Source: JBDTME01 sp964583795 (GTDB taxonomy: Bacteria; Patescibacteriota; Microgenomatia; UBA1400; PJMF01). Taken from it: 61,354 nt of DNA. The position numbers were made by a program, and so were the translations under genes. Position 1 is the stretch's first letter. Each line of letters begins with the position of its first letter. This document shows, one piece after another, positions 17,770 to 27,747 of this stretch. The stretch covers positions 1 to 61,354 of the forward strand of contig CAZOWX010000008.1 of the NCBI GenBank assembly GCA_964583795.1, read 5' to 3'. The notes under the pieces are model-generated. The model was given only the letters and a program-made list of their open reading frames with translations. It ran no database searches and had not been told where the DNA came from.

Positions 17770-19286
17770 TTAAACCTCATCTCTATTTTTTTTACATTGT
17801 ATAAAGCAGAGCCAATTATTAAGCCTAAAAACACAAAATCCATTCGTTCGTTTGAAGGTTGGACAATATAATAAAGCAGTGCTGTAAAAAGACCCGCAAC
17901 AGATACTGAGAATGATAGATACTCAAATTTATTCCAATTTATTACAAAATACTTCTGGTTGATATATAAAAAATATTTTCGAATGATTAAGAAAAATGGA
18001 AGAAAAAAGGCAATAGTAGCAATCAATCCAGACTGTAACATCATCCTTAAGTAAAAATTGTGTACAGTAAAAGGAAAAGTCCGAATATACCCATTTGCGA
18101 AGTTTTCAAACATAGCATATCTGTCGGCGTTTGTGCCAAAACCAAATAATGGGCTATATGTAATTACCTCAATAGCTTCTTTCATCATCGTTAAGCGTAA
18201 AGTACCACCTCCCCCAGTAGAAAAAAAGTACTGGGTAAGAAAAACTCTTGGGACGACTATAAGGGAAATCACAATACCCAATGCAAGTAAATACAACATT
18301 TGACGCAAAGTTAGACGTACTTGAAAATACATGAAAAATTTTCTCTGAATTTGAATAAAAGTAAAGATCCCAATTAAAACTGTTATCATCCAGATAGTTC
18401 TACTTTGAGAAAGAATAAGACTTACTAAAACTAACAATGCCATAATTTTTACCATAAGGTTATTCCTATACACAAAAGCTACTGGAAGCACAAGTAAAGT
18501 AAGTTTTAACAAAACAAATGCAAAGTCATTTCCAGAATAAAAGGTGCCCTCGACTCGAGGAAAAAATAAATTTTCTTCAGGAACAGACGTGGAAAATATG
18601 AGCTTCTCATCTAACCGTTCAATTGGTAAAGATGATGTAAACTGTACTAATCCTAGACAACATTGGAATATAACAATTGAACCAATTAACAAATAAAAAT
18701 ATTTTTTTTCTCTCCCACCAAAAGAGAGAATGTACATCACAGAGATGATACTGATCAGCAACTTTGAGTACTGAAAAAAAGTAAAAACTGAAAAAAAAGA
18801 ATCAAAGGAAAAATACAATGAACTATAAAGAGAAAATAAAAAATAAATAAGAAATGGGAACAAATAAATATTTTTTGACAAAGAGAATTGATTGATTTTC
18901 CGTTTTTTTTGAGCTAACATCTGTGTAATTTTTCTGACAAAAAAAATCAAAAGCCAAAAAGCGAAGACGTCTGAAATAACAAGTCCAAATGTCTCAAATA
19001 TCCCATCGGGTAATAGCTCGTAATAGTATCTGTCAACAGAAACAAGTTCAAAAGAATAGTATTTTCCTGGAAGAGAAAACTGAGAAGCAAGTATGAAAAT
19101 AGAAAAAAGAGCAATAAACATATTTTTACCGAATACAGAATAAAAAGTGAGGAAAAAAACCACTGAAATAACAACCCCAACTTTAAACACTTCAGGAAAT
19201 GCATAAATAAGAGTACTATACATCAATGAAAAAAGAACAAACAAAGTACTCTTTCCAAATCGACTTAGAACAGAAGACATTAACAT
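17766..19286 (-). CDS. O-antigen polymerase/ligase-like membrane protein
   Basis: 506 residues, about 12 membrane helices. The extracytoplasmic GFGTNADRYAMF segment followed by PFTVHNFYLRMMLQSGLIA is the Wzy_C/WaaL signature. Length fits a Wzy polymerase without the soluble tail of the protein at 2563-4809. First gene of a six-gene minus-strand operon (polymerase, DUF4330-like, GT4, GT2, GT2, WecG/TagA). Confidence 0.82.
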   Translation of the reverse strand: MLMSSVLSRFGKSTLFVLFSLMYSTLIYAFPEVFKVGVVISVVFFLTFYSVFGKNMFIALFSIFILASQFSLPGKYYSFELVSVDRYYYELLPDGIFETFGLVISDVFAFWLLIFFVRKITQMLAQKKRKINQFSLSKNIYLFPFLIYFLFSLYSSLYFSFDSFFSVFTFFQYSKLLISIISVMYILSFGGREKKYFYLLIGSIVIFQCCLGLVQFTSSLPIERLDEKLIFSTSVPEENLFFPRVEGTFYSGNDFAFVLLKLTLLVLPVAFVYRNNLMVKIMALLVLVSLILSQSRTIWMITVLIGIFTFIQIQRKFFMYFQVRLTLRQMLYLLALGIVISLIVVPRVFLTQYFFSTGGGGTLRLTMMKEAIEVITYSPLFGFGTNADRYAMFENFANGYIRTFPFTVHNFYLRMMLQSGLIATIAFFLPFFLIIRKYFLYINQKYFVINWNKFEYLSFSVSVAGLFTALLYYIVQPSNERMDFVFLGLIIGSALYNVKKIEMRFK

Positions 19287-19324
19287 ATTCCAAATAGACG
19301 ATCATTGTAGTCTAAAAACACAAA

Positions 19325-20539
19325 ATGAAAAGCTATAAAAAAAAGGTTCTTTTTATTACTAATGATTTTGCGGTTGGTGGAATAGAAAATTATGTGCAAC
19401 TATTCTCATCATATCTTATTAAAAATCAGCATGAAGTGTGGTTACACTGCTGGCAGCACGTTCTGACACCCCACTCCATCAAAGGTGTACACATACAATC
19501 GATTCAATTTAATCCAACAATTTTTTTTCTAGTCAGATATCTCACCCTATTAATTAAACAAAATTTATCTCTTTTTACTTTTTATATTCAACGAAGAGTA
19601 CCAGACTTAATTATTCTCAATTTAGCAAGAAGTGCTTTTTTTTCATTACCAACACTGCTTTTTTTTAAATTAATTAATCCTCGAATTAAAATTTTCTTTC
19701 AATTTCATGGTTCAGAAAGTTTAGAAAGAAAGTTTTTATATAACTCACTCGGAGAATCAGGAATTAAAATTTTAACTAGATTGTTTTTGTATCAAAAAGC
19801 AGAACTACTTGTCTTTCGATGTGTCGATCGCATTATTTGTTTTAGCAAGTACTCCAAAAATGAACTTTTGGTCAAAAAATTTCACATCAATGAATCAAAA
19901 ATTGTTATTATTCCACCAGGAAAGAGAGCGGAAATTCAACAAATTTCAAAGGTTGAAGCAAGAAAAAAATTGGGACTTTCTACAACTTCACCAATTGTAT
20001 TAACACTTACTCGATTAGAACCTCGAAAAGGCGCCTTTATTTTTCTAGAAATTGCGAAAGAGATACATGCTCTTGACCCTTCTTGTATCATTGTTTTTTG
20101 TTCGATGTTTGAGCATACGATCCTTAGCCGCGAGACTGAACTATTTTTTCTAAAACACTCAAAGCTAAAACTTGGCGCAACAATTCACTATTTTCAAAAT
20201 ATCAACTCTTTAGAAGTCAATCTTTTTTACTCTGCTGCAGATCTGTTTTTACTTCCATCTGTTGATCTGGAAACGTTTGGCTTCACTACACTTGATGCTT
20301 TGTCATTCGGGCTACCAGTGTTTGGATTCGATATTGGAGCCAACAAAGAATTGGTAAAAAACAAGACGAGTGGAATCCTAGCCAAAAATAAAACCCAGCT
20401 TGCTAAAGAAATCGCACACTTCATCAAACTACCGCAACAACAAAAAAAAGCGCTAAGTAGTAACTCCATGGAAATTGCTAAAAAGTATAATTGGGATCGT
20501 TACTTCTCAGGAATGAAGGAACTTATCGAAATAGAGTAA
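19325..20539 (+). CDS. Family 4 (GT-B) glycosyltransferase
   Basis: 404 residues. VGGIENYVQLFSSYL is the N-terminal donor loop, LTLTRLEPRKGAFIF opens the second Rossmann domain, and LPSVDLETFGFTTLDALSFGLPV contains the E-x7-E-like nucleotide-sugar pocket. It is transcribed divergently from the polymerase operon (38 bp apart) and converges with the GT4 gene on the other strand, overlapping it by 17 bp. Confidence 0.92.
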   Translation: MKSYKKKVLFITNDFAVGGIENYVQLFSSYLIKNQHEVWLHCWQHVLTPHSIKGVHIQSIQFNPTIFFLVRYLTLLIKQNLSLFTFYIQRRVPDLIILNLARSAFFSLPTLLFFKLINPRIKIFFQFHGSESLERKFLYNSLGESGIKILTRLFLYQKAELLVFRCVDRIICFSKYSKNELLVKKFHINESKIVIIPPGKRAEIQQISKVEARKKLGLSTTSPIVLTLTRLEPRKGAFIFLEIAKEIHALDPSCIIVFCSMFEHTILSRETELFFLKHSKLKLGATIHYFQNINSLEVNLFYSAADLFLLPSVDLETFGFTTLDALSFGLPVFGFDIGANKELVKNKTSGILAKNKTQLAKEIAHFIKLPQQQKKALSSNSMEIAKKYNWDRYFSGMKELIEIE

Positions 20540-21695
20540 GTCCATAAATCTTCAAAAATTGCTTTCGATACTTCTGTAGTTGATAATGTTTTTTTACCAC
20601 AGCAACACTCTTTTCTCTCAACTTACTTCTCTCTTTCCTCGACAATGAAGAAAACCATACTAGTTTCTCAGCTATTGAATAGGCGGTTGTATCTCTAGTG
20701 ATTAAATTTTTACTCACTTTCCCTAATATTTCAGGAATAGCCCCTATTGGAGTTCCAATAACTGGTACGCCCATTGCCAATGCTTCAATAATCGTCATAC
20801 CAAATGTTTCCAGTTCTACTGAAGGCATAACAAACACATCGGCCATACTCAACAAATCTGTCTTTTGCTCGTTAGACACTTTATGTAAGAGATGCAAACA
20901 AGTAAATAAATCTTCCTCTTCATATACTTTCATTAAATGAAATTGTGAAAAATATTCTACTGGTGAAGCGATGAATGCACGAAAAAGAATCTTTTGCTTT
21001 TGTAAAATGCCTAATGCTTGAATCAATTGTTCAACTCCTTTCCTCGGTTCAGCTCGGCCAAAATTAAGTATCACCATGTGTTTTTGCGCTCTTTTTTTTA
21101 GAGTGTTAATTTTTTTCAAATCAATTAAACCTGGTATTATTTGAATCTTTGAGGACAGACTAGAAGAGAAGTGCTCCAATATTAGCTTTTTAGAATATCG
21201 ACTAAAAGTAAACACTCGAGTAGCACTTTGTAGTACAACGCTTTGTAAAACTTTTCTCAATTCTTTTTTCACAAACATCTTCACTCTGTTGCCAGATCTG
21301 CGACTCTCAATCGAGTAAAGATCTAGGTCGAATGCGCTATGAAAAGTCAGTAGTCTTTTTATTTTCCAGGTTTTTGGGTGAAATAAGGTATAGATTGCTG
21401 ACCAAGTTTCTGAAAAATGAATTACATCTATATCGTTTTTGCGATACACGTCACTCAAAGCAGAAAAGAATGCAAAAAAACCAAATACCCTTTTTCTCAA
21501 ACCTGATTGAAGAAAGTCTTCAATAACCACAACATTACATCCTGAAAAAAAAACCTGTGGATTTGATAACTCTCCCCTTCTCGCTAGCACAACGACTTGA
21601 CAATGTTCAGACAACAAAAAATCTGCCTGTTGTCGAATATATCGAGCTATTCCACCGGTGTGAAAGTCATCTATGATAAAAAGCACTGAACTCAT
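20523..21695 (-). CDS. Family 4 (GT-B) glycosyltransferase
   Basis: 390 residues. TGGIARYIRQQADFL near the start, LNFGRAEPRKGVEQLIQAL in the second domain, and MPSVELETFGMTIIEALAMGVPV with the EX7E pair. Similar overall to the convergent gene at 19325-20539. It follows a GT2 gene with a 4-bp overlap (21692-21695), so the two are probably co-translated. Confidence 0.92.
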   Translation of the reverse strand: MSSVLFIIDDFHTGGIARYIRQQADFLLSEHCQVVVLARRGELSNPQVFFSGCNVVVIEDFLQSGLRKRVFGFFAFFSALSDVYRKNDIDVIHFSETWSAIYTLFHPKTWKIKRLLTFHSAFDLDLYSIESRRSGNRVKMFVKKELRKVLQSVVLQSATRVFTFSRYSKKLILEHFSSSLSSKIQIIPGLIDLKKINTLKKRAQKHMVILNFGRAEPRKGVEQLIQALGILQKQKILFRAFIASPVEYFSQFHLMKVYEEEDLFTCLHLLHKVSNEQKTDLLSMADVFVMPSVELETFGMTIIEALAMGVPVIGTPIGAIPEILGKVSKNLITRDTTAYSIAEKLVWFSSLSRKERSKLREKSVAVVKKHYQLQKYRKQFLKIYGLTLFR

Positions 21696-22642
21696 AAGGA
21701 CTTTATTAAAAAAGTTACTCTAAAACTGTGAAATAATAGTGCTTTACCTTCATCTGAAAAAAAAATCGAATAAAAATAGACATAGTGATAGGCAACATTG
21801 GGAATAAATAAACTAACCTTCAAATGAGAGTGTCGCTGCATATACAAGGCCTGATGAAATGGCTTAAAAAGCATATAAAGGGGTAAAAATAACCAATGTA
21901 TTCTTTTTCTCGGCATACTATCTTTCACTTCAGTTAAATACCCAGGAAGAATAGCATCAATTTTTGCCAACGTTTTGCCATAGTTTCTAAACCGAACAAA
22001 GAAATTGAAAAAATCACCTCGTAGGAAATCATGTTGTGTTTCTATTGTTGGAGTAAAAAAAACAACATATCCTAGCTTACTTAACTGATTGAGAAAAATA
22101 ATATCCTCTCCAGCTGGTAATAACTCATTAAACTGTAATTTTGCAGATTTAAGGTCTTTTACCTTTAAAGAAATGGTGGAAAAAGAAAATCCAGTTACGA
22201 CAGCTTTTCGTTTAGCAAACAACAGTTCTCTGTTAAAAATGAAACTACTAAAAACTGAAAAGGGATCACTGTACAAGGACAACACTTTTCCAACAAAACC
22301 AGTCGCGTTTGGAAATTTTTGGTGCAACAGCAAAATTTTTTCTATTAGATTTGGGGCAACCCGAACATCATCATCAATCGATAGTACAATTTCTCCTTTG
22401 ACTTTTTCTAAAACGATGTTGCGAGAAGCTCCGATCGTCTTTCTTCTTGTCGTGATGTATTGAACACTAACCGTTTTCGGAAACAACTTTCTTAACTTTC
22501 CTAGATTGAAGGACCTAGCTTCACAAACATTTTCGATAAGAACCACTTCATCTGGTAGCCTTGTCTGTACAGATATTTGTTTTAATAGCTTCAACAAACT
22601 GTTCGGTCTGTTTCTAGTGCAAATTGCAACAGAAAGTTTCAT
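21692..22642 (-). CDS. Family 2 glycosyltransferase
   Basis: 316 residues. SVAICTRNRPNSLL start, DDD metal site at 90-92 (LSIDDDVRV), and a GEDIIFLNQL acceptor motif near the middle. The C-terminus has a basic/aromatic stretch that may sit at the membrane. Its 5' end is divergent from the DUF2298 gene. Confidence 0.88.
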   Translation of the reverse strand: MKLSVAICTRNRPNSLLKLLKQISVQTRLPDEVVLIENVCEARSFNLGKLRKLFPKTVSVQYITTRRKTIGASRNIVLEKVKGEIVLSIDDDVRVAPNLIEKILLLHQKFPNATGFVGKVLSLYSDPFSVFSSFIFNRELLFAKRKAVVTGFSFSTISLKVKDLKSAKLQFNELLPAGEDIIFLNQLSKLGYVVFFTPTIETQHDFLRGDFFNFFVRFRNYGKTLAKIDAILPGYLTEVKDSMPRKRIHWLFLPLYMLFKPFHQALYMQRHSHLKVSLFIPNVAYHYVYFYSIFFSDEGKALLFHSFRVTFLIKSL

Positions 22643-22680
22643 GGCGGCAATATACCACTCAACTGTGTTATATTTCTACA

Positions 22681-24741
22681 GTGTTACATGATCTTCAAAT
22701 ATTACTTATTGTCTGGATCCTCTCATCAATTTGGATCATACCCATTTTCCCATGGGCAAACAAACTATTCAAAGATTCTTTAGCTGATGGTGGTTGGTCT
22801 ATCTTGAGAGTTATTGGATGGTTAGTGATAAGCCTTCCCATTTGGAATCTATCACATCTCGGCTTGCCAATAAATACCCCATTGGGAGTTAAGTTTACCT
22901 TCGTAATTCTTGCTCTCGCCACCATGATGTTTTTCTTAAAGAATCGTTATCGTCATACAGTATTGGTTAGCAAAACATACATCTTTGCTGAGGAAGTACT
23001 TTTCTTTTTTGGTTTTTTTTTCATGGGTGTGTTACGTGGTTTTATTCCCGATATTCAGGGGAATGAAAAGTTTATGGATTTCGGAATGTTAATGTCTTAT
23101 ATGCATTCCGCTAAGCTACCAGCAGAAGACATGTGGTTTTCTGGAAATATTTTTAATTATTACACTTTTAGTCATTTTCAAAGCGCTATCGCTATTCAAT
23201 TTTGGGGGATTGATCCCACTATTGGATATCAAAGTTTACTAGCTTTAGTCTTTGCACTAACATTAGTTCTTACTTTTGGTTTAGCAATTAACCTAACGCT
23301 CACGAAAAATAAAGTTTTAGTTGGTTTATTTGCTGCTTTCCTTGTTTGCCTAGGAGGAAATTTTCAAACTAGTTGGTATTTCCTCGCACGTTGCACCTCA
23401 TATCTGGTTCATGTTCCCATCAATTTTTTCCCTGCTGAAAATACTATTGGCACTATTGCAGATGGATGTTCTTTTAAAGGGTATGACTATACTTCTGTCA
23501 TACGTTTTATACCTCAGACAGCTCACCTCATTCCTTCATACTCATTTATCCTAGCTGACCTTCATGCATACTTGCTGGGGACCATACTTGTACTCACATT
23601 GTTGACTGTACTCATATCATGGGGAAATAAATTGTTTTCAAATCAAAGAGTGTTACCTGAGAGTGCATTAATCGGAATATTACTTTCTCTTTTATTAATG
23701 ACCAATTCTTGGGATGCTTTGATTTATGGATCTTTTATCTCAGTGCTTATGATTATCATCATTGTATTTCACCGCTCCTTAGCAACAAAGATTTTTTTCA
23801 GCTCTTCAATTATGCTTATTTTTATTATTATAGGATCAAGCATTTGGGTCATGCACTCGTTTTCCGTTGTGCAGGGGTTGGGAATTGTACATCTTCGATC
23901 AACACTAGGACAGTTTTTAGCATTATGGCTACCACACATTTTGTTAGGCGCCTTTACAGGCACTTGCACGTTGTTGTTGTTAAAAAAAAACCGTAATCGG
24001 TTTCATTTTTTCTTTACGATTTCACTTTTTTTCTTTTCCTGCATGTTGCTCATCTTTCCCGAACTTTTTTATTTTGATGAAAGTCTGGGTTATGAATCAA
24101 GAGCTAACACTTTTTCTAAATTGTCGTATCAGACCTTCATCCAATTAAGTTTGCTTGCTTCACTCACATATTCTTTAGTAGATCAGCGTTTCAAGCAATT
24201 TAGATATCGTTTTATCACCAAAATAGTTGCAGTTTTACTTCTATTCTCAATAAGCATCTATCCGTTTTTTGGTTACAGTGATTACCTCGTGGCAGTTCAT
24301 TGGCCATACAATGGTATGGGTAAGGGGCTAGAGTGGTTCAAAATTAAATCCCCTAGTGAATATTTAGCATACCTCTGGCTAAAAAATAAAGCTGGTCGTC
24401 CTCGTATCGTTGAGGCATCAGGGCAACGCTATACTACATACAGCAGATTTTCGACCTTTACTGGTTTTCCCACAGTAGTTGGCTGGAGTGAACACGAAAA
24501 ACTTTGGAGAAAAAGTGATAAAGAAGTAGAGCAAAGAGTTCGTGAAGTTGATAATTTTTATCAAATCAACGATAAGGCAAACCGAAGATTTTTTTTAAAA
24601 AAATATTCTATCGAGTTCATCATCATTGGAGATAGAGAAAGAGAAAAGTATCAAAAGATGGATATTGAAAATCTGAAGCAACTGGGAACGGTGGAGTTTA
24701 ACCAAGGCTCTGTAACAATCATTCACGTTTACACAAATTAA
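22681..24741 (+). CDS. DUF2298 (Chlor_Arch_YYY) polytopic membrane protein
   Basis: About 686 residues from the GTG at 22681. The frame is open back to a TTG at 22624, but that start would run into the divergent GT2 gene, so GTG is preferred. About 14 membrane helices are present. Family marks include FRGFIPDIQGNEKFMD-like first loop, MYSFILADLHAYLLG-like SYSFILADLHAYLLG, and the soluble C-terminal ASGQRYTTYSRFSTFTGFPTVVGW. DUF2298 proteins are found in Chloroflexi, archaea and CPR; they resemble GT-C enzymes, but their reaction is not established. It lies alone on the plus strand within the glycan locus. Confidence 0.85.
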   Translation: MLHDLQILLIVWILSSIWIIPIFPWANKLFKDSLADGGWSILRVIGWLVISLPIWNLSHLGLPINTPLGVKFTFVILALATMMFFLKNRYRHTVLVSKTYIFAEEVLFFFGFFFMGVLRGFIPDIQGNEKFMDFGMLMSYMHSAKLPAEDMWFSGNIFNYYTFSHFQSAIAIQFWGIDPTIGYQSLLALVFALTLVLTFGLAINLTLTKNKVLVGLFAAFLVCLGGNFQTSWYFLARCTSYLVHVPINFFPAENTIGTIADGCSFKGYDYTSVIRFIPQTAHLIPSYSFILADLHAYLLGTILVLTLLTVLISWGNKLFSNQRVLPESALIGILLSLLLMTNSWDALIYGSFISVLMIIIIVFHRSLATKIFFSSSIMLIFIIIGSSIWVMHSFSVVQGLGIVHLRSTLGQFLALWLPHILLGAFTGTCTLLLLKKNRNRFHFFFTISLFFFSCMLLIFPELFYFDESLGYESRANTFSKLSYQTFIQLSLLASLTYSLVDQRFKQFRYRFITKIVAVLLLFSISIYPFFGYSDYLVAVHWPYNGMGKGLEWFKIKSPSEYLAYLWLKNKAGRPRIVEASGQRYTTYSRFSTFTGFPTVVGWSEHEKLWRKSDKEVEQRVREVDNFYQINDKANRRFFLKKYSIEFIIIGDREREKYQKMDIENLKQLGTVEFNQGSVTIIHVYTN

Positions 24742-24791
24742 TTTATTATCTATATGTCCATACCAATACTCCATAACGGGATCAATTTGTA

Positions 24792-24825
24792 GTTGAGTGT
24801 GTCGCTCGCTGAGACAGTGCTCAAC
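24792..24825. terminator. Hairpin between convergent genes
   Basis: The 6-bp arms gttgag (24792-24797) and ctcaac (24820-24825) enclose a second short stem (tgtc/gaca). It lies between the convergent DUF2298 and GT2 genes, so a bidirectional terminator is likely. There is no strong U-tract on either side. Confidence 0.5.
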
Positions 24826-24827
24826 TC

Positions 24828-25775
24828 TTATTCTGAAAATAGCAAACTAATTCTTTCAATTAACAAATTCATTCCTTCTTTAGAAGAATATAGTCCTAGA
24901 ATTGATACAAATTCATTGCAAAAGAGGTAAAAGCCCACTTTATAAGAAAGAGTGTGAGAAATTTTTAGTAAGTATTTAGCGTTAGCAATACTTAACCAAC
25001 AAACAACAAAAGGTAAAAGAAAAACGTGTTTTTTTTTGGAAGGTAAGTACTGGTCAACCGAAAGCATTTTTGGATGTTTGATGTGAAGTAGTCCTGTGTA
25101 TTTTGAATACATATACCGTTTTCGCAAAAAGACAAAAAAAGAAGTTGAAAATCGATGAGTGCAAAATAATTTTGGATGAAAATATATTTTTCCTCCAGCC
25201 TCACTCAACGAAAGACAAAAATCAATATCTTGTCCGTACACAAACTTTTGATCAAAACCCACTTTCAACTTTCTTAGTTGCCTAAATTGAATTGACACTA
25301 ATGAAGAGGGAAATGCTCTGATCTCCTGCATTTTCTGATCAAATAAGTAGTTGTCGTTATAATAAACAACTTGTGCTTGTGTTAGTGGTGATTTAGTTTG
25401 AGCTAAAACTGGGCCCACAAAAGCGCTCACAGATGGGTACTTTTGATGAAGTTGTTTTACTTTTTTTAACAAGGAAGGGTGAATCAAAACATCGTCGTCA
25501 ATAAAAACAAGAATATCATTATATTTTTCTTTCTCCAAGAAATTAATCACTACTTGTCTTGATTTCGATAAATTCTTAAAACGAACTGAAAATATATCAA
25601 TCCTGATATCTTTAAAGCTCTGATTGACTCTCCTTCGAGAAACTTTAGTTAGTTCTGAAATATCTTCTACCAATATGAGCCTATTAAAATCAGCTTGTTG
25701 TTGAGAAAGCACGTTAAGACATTTCCAAAGTTGTTCTCCTCGATTACGGGTGCAAATACTTACACAAATTTTCAT
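24828..25775 (-). CDS. Family 2 glycosyltransferase
   Basis: 315 residues. ICVSICTRNRGEQLW start and DDD at 93-95 (FIDDDVLIHP), then a YGQDIDFCLSLSEAGGKIYFHP acceptor segment. Same general build as the gene at 21692-22642. Divergent from the plus-strand glycosyltransferase at 25784, with only 8 bp between their starts as listed. Confidence 0.9.
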   Translation of the reverse strand: MKICVSICTRNRGEQLWKCLNVLSQQQADFNRLILVEDISELTKVSRRRVNQSFKDIRIDIFSVRFKNLSKSRQVVINFLEKEKYNDILVFIDDDVLIHPSLLKKVKQLHQKYPSVSAFVGPVLAQTKSPLTQAQVVYYNDNYLFDQKMQEIRAFPSSLVSIQFRQLRKLKVGFDQKFVYGQDIDFCLSLSEAGGKIYFHPKLFCTHRFSTSFFVFLRKRYMYSKYTGLLHIKHPKMLSVDQYLPSKKKHVFLLPFVVCWLSIANAKYLLKISHTLSYKVGFYLFCNEFVSILGLYSSKEGMNLLIERISLLFSE

Positions 25776-25783
25776 AATGAGCT

Positions 25784-26782
25784 ATGGTATACTTTGCCGA
25801 CATTTTAACCCGAAAAAACGATAAATGTCAGTCAAAAGCTATTTTTCCTGGTATGTCTCTTACTCAAGTTAGTACTCATTGTATAAAAGTTAATATTAAT
25901 GATGTGTTGCTTTTTTGTACGATAAGAAACGAAAAAGATAGGTTGTTGTTTTTTATTAGCTATTATAAAAATTTAGGCATTAATCAATTTTTCATTATTG
26001 ACAATAATTCTACTGATCATCCTGAAGAAATTTTGATTAAGTTCCCCAATTTACACTTATTTCACTCAAATATGAGCTTTGAATATACTCAAACAAAGTA
26101 CTTAAAAAAAATTGTGGGAAAGTTTGGGAAGAACCATTGGTGTCTAATTGTCGATGCTGACGAGTTTTTTAAATTTGCTTTTGCCAATATATTATCAATA
26201 CAAGACCTCTGTCATTTTCTAGAGTTAAAAAAAACTTTTTGTTTCAAAACACTTTTGCTCGATATGTATTCAAATAAAAAACTCTCCTGCATTCATTACT
26301 GCTCTGGACAAAATCCTTGGTCAATTTGTCCCTACTACGATCACAGTGGATATGAAACATTTGGTGGATACGTTTACGGTGGAGTTAGGGCTAGAGTATT
26401 TGGTCTTAAAAAAGTATTACTAACAAAATACCCACTTTTTAAATTGACATCTTCCGTTCATCCAGAAATTTGGGGCGTACATAAAAAACCAATCTCTAAA
26501 ACTACCGGAGTAAATGGGATTTTGTTTCATTTCAAATTTTTTCAATCGTTTATTTTTCGCGCATCCGAGGAGGCTAAACGTGAGCAACACTGGAAGAAAG
26601 CATATGAGTACAAGTACTATATTAGTAAAAATTTGCCCAATCTCAACTTATTCTCTTCAAATTTTTCCACAAAATACAAAAACTTTTGCCAACTCCTCTT
26701 TCTTGGCATAAAGGTAGTCGATTATGATTACATATGGTTTACCATTAAAATAATTCTGAAAAAACTTACTAAAGCACTATGA
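25784..26782 (+). CDS. Glycosyltransferase, Glyco_tranf_2_4-like
   Basis: 332 residues from the first ATG. The catalytic core begins at LLFCTIRNEKDRLLFFISYYKNLGI, continues with FFIIDNNSTDHPEE and the acidic VDADEFF motif, and ends HPEIWGVHKKP, the pattern of the GT2/GT92-like Glyco_tranf_2_4 group. A TATACT hexamer at 25788-25793 lies just inside the ORF. If that is the -10 box, the true start would be Met24 (25853), which still leaves the full catalytic core. The stop overlaps the FkbM gene start by 4 bp. Confidence 0.82.
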   Translation: MVYFADILTRKNDKCQSKAIFPGMSLTQVSTHCIKVNINDVLLFCTIRNEKDRLLFFISYYKNLGINQFFIIDNNSTDHPEEILIKFPNLHLFHSNMSFEYTQTKYLKKIVGKFGKNHWCLIVDADEFFKFAFANILSIQDLCHFLELKKTFCFKTLLLDMYSNKKLSCIHYCSGQNPWSICPYYDHSGYETFGGYVYGGVRARVFGLKKVLLTKYPLFKLTSSVHPEIWGVHKKPISKTTGVNGILFHFKFFQSFIFRASEEAKREQHWKKAYEYKYYISKNLPNLNLFSSNFSTKYKNFCQLLFLGIKVVDYDYIWFTIKIILKKLTKAL

Positions 26783-27594
26783 AAAATAAACTTGTTTACG
26801 ACGTTGGAGTGGGTGATGCACAAGACACTTTATTTTTTCTTAAGAAAGGTTATAAAGTCGTGGCGATTGACGCAAATCCAACGATTATTGAAAATACTAG
26901 GAAAGTTTTCTCAAAGTTCATCACAAATAAACAGCTAATACTACTGCATCTTGCTGTTTCAAATTCGGATAAAAAAAAAGTGAACTTCTATTTAAGTGAA
27001 AAACTGGAGTGGTCTTCATTAAGAAAATCTATTGCAGACAGAGAAACAATTTCTAAAAATAAAACAGTCGTTCAACAAAAAAAACTTTCATCTGTCATGA
27101 AAAAATACGGAGTCCCATACTACTGTAAAATTGACGTAGAGGGAGCTGATTTACGCTGTCTGCAATCGCTAAAAGAAATCAAAAAACTGCCTGCGTTTAT
27201 TTCAGCAGAAAGTGAATGTGTTGCTCAGAATGAATACTTGAGTGACAAACAAGCACTTCTCGTTTTGGAGACATTATTCGATTTGGGATATAAAAAGTTC
27301 AAACTTGTTAATCAAAATTCCTTTTCAGTACTGCAACCAAACAAACATTTTTATGAATCATCCAGTTTCATTACAAATATAAAAAAGATGTTCAGATTGT
27401 ATGACCACGAAACATTTGTTCTTGTCCCGAAAGAGAAGAATGACTTTTGCTTCGGAGATGATCTGATGGGTGAATGGTGTGACTATAAAACGGCTCGGGA
27501 GATGCTTTTATTTCATAGAAAAGACTACTTTAAATTAAAGAATCTCAGCAATTATGGATTTTGGTGTGATTGGCACGCAAAACTAAGTGTTTAA
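26779..27594 (+). CDS. FkbM family methyltransferase
   Basis: 271 residues. YDVGVGDAQDTLFFL (7-21) is motif I, VAIDANP the post-I strand, and KIDVEGAD (117-124) the FkbM signature. Members O-methylate sugars or polyketides. The 4-bp overlap with the upstream glycosyltransferase (ATGA at 26779) suggests a co-translated pair that adds and then caps a residue. The long C-terminal tail after residue 190 is unusual for the family, and its role is unknown. Confidence 0.9.
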   Translation: MKNKLVYDVGVGDAQDTLFFLKKGYKVVAIDANPTIIENTRKVFSKFITNKQLILLHLAVSNSDKKKVNFYLSEKLEWSSLRKSIADRETISKNKTVVQQKKLSSVMKKYGVPYYCKIDVEGADLRCLQSLKEIKKLPAFISAESECVAQNEYLSDKQALLVLETLFDLGYKKFKLVNQNSFSVLQPNKHFYESSSFITNIKKMFRLYDHETFVLVPKEKNDFCFGDDLMGEWCDYKTAREMLLFHRKDYFKLKNLSNYGFWCDWHAKLSV

Positions 27595-27747
27595 ACACAA
27601 GTCTCGTTTATCGTTTGTAGTTCTAACTGACATGCCATTATGTAGTTGGGTAGTGCTTCATTCCAATAGTTTAATGCCGTACCATGTAAAATGGATTTTT
27701 AATATGAACGCTCCTTCTTGGTAATCTATTTATTAGATCATTCTTTT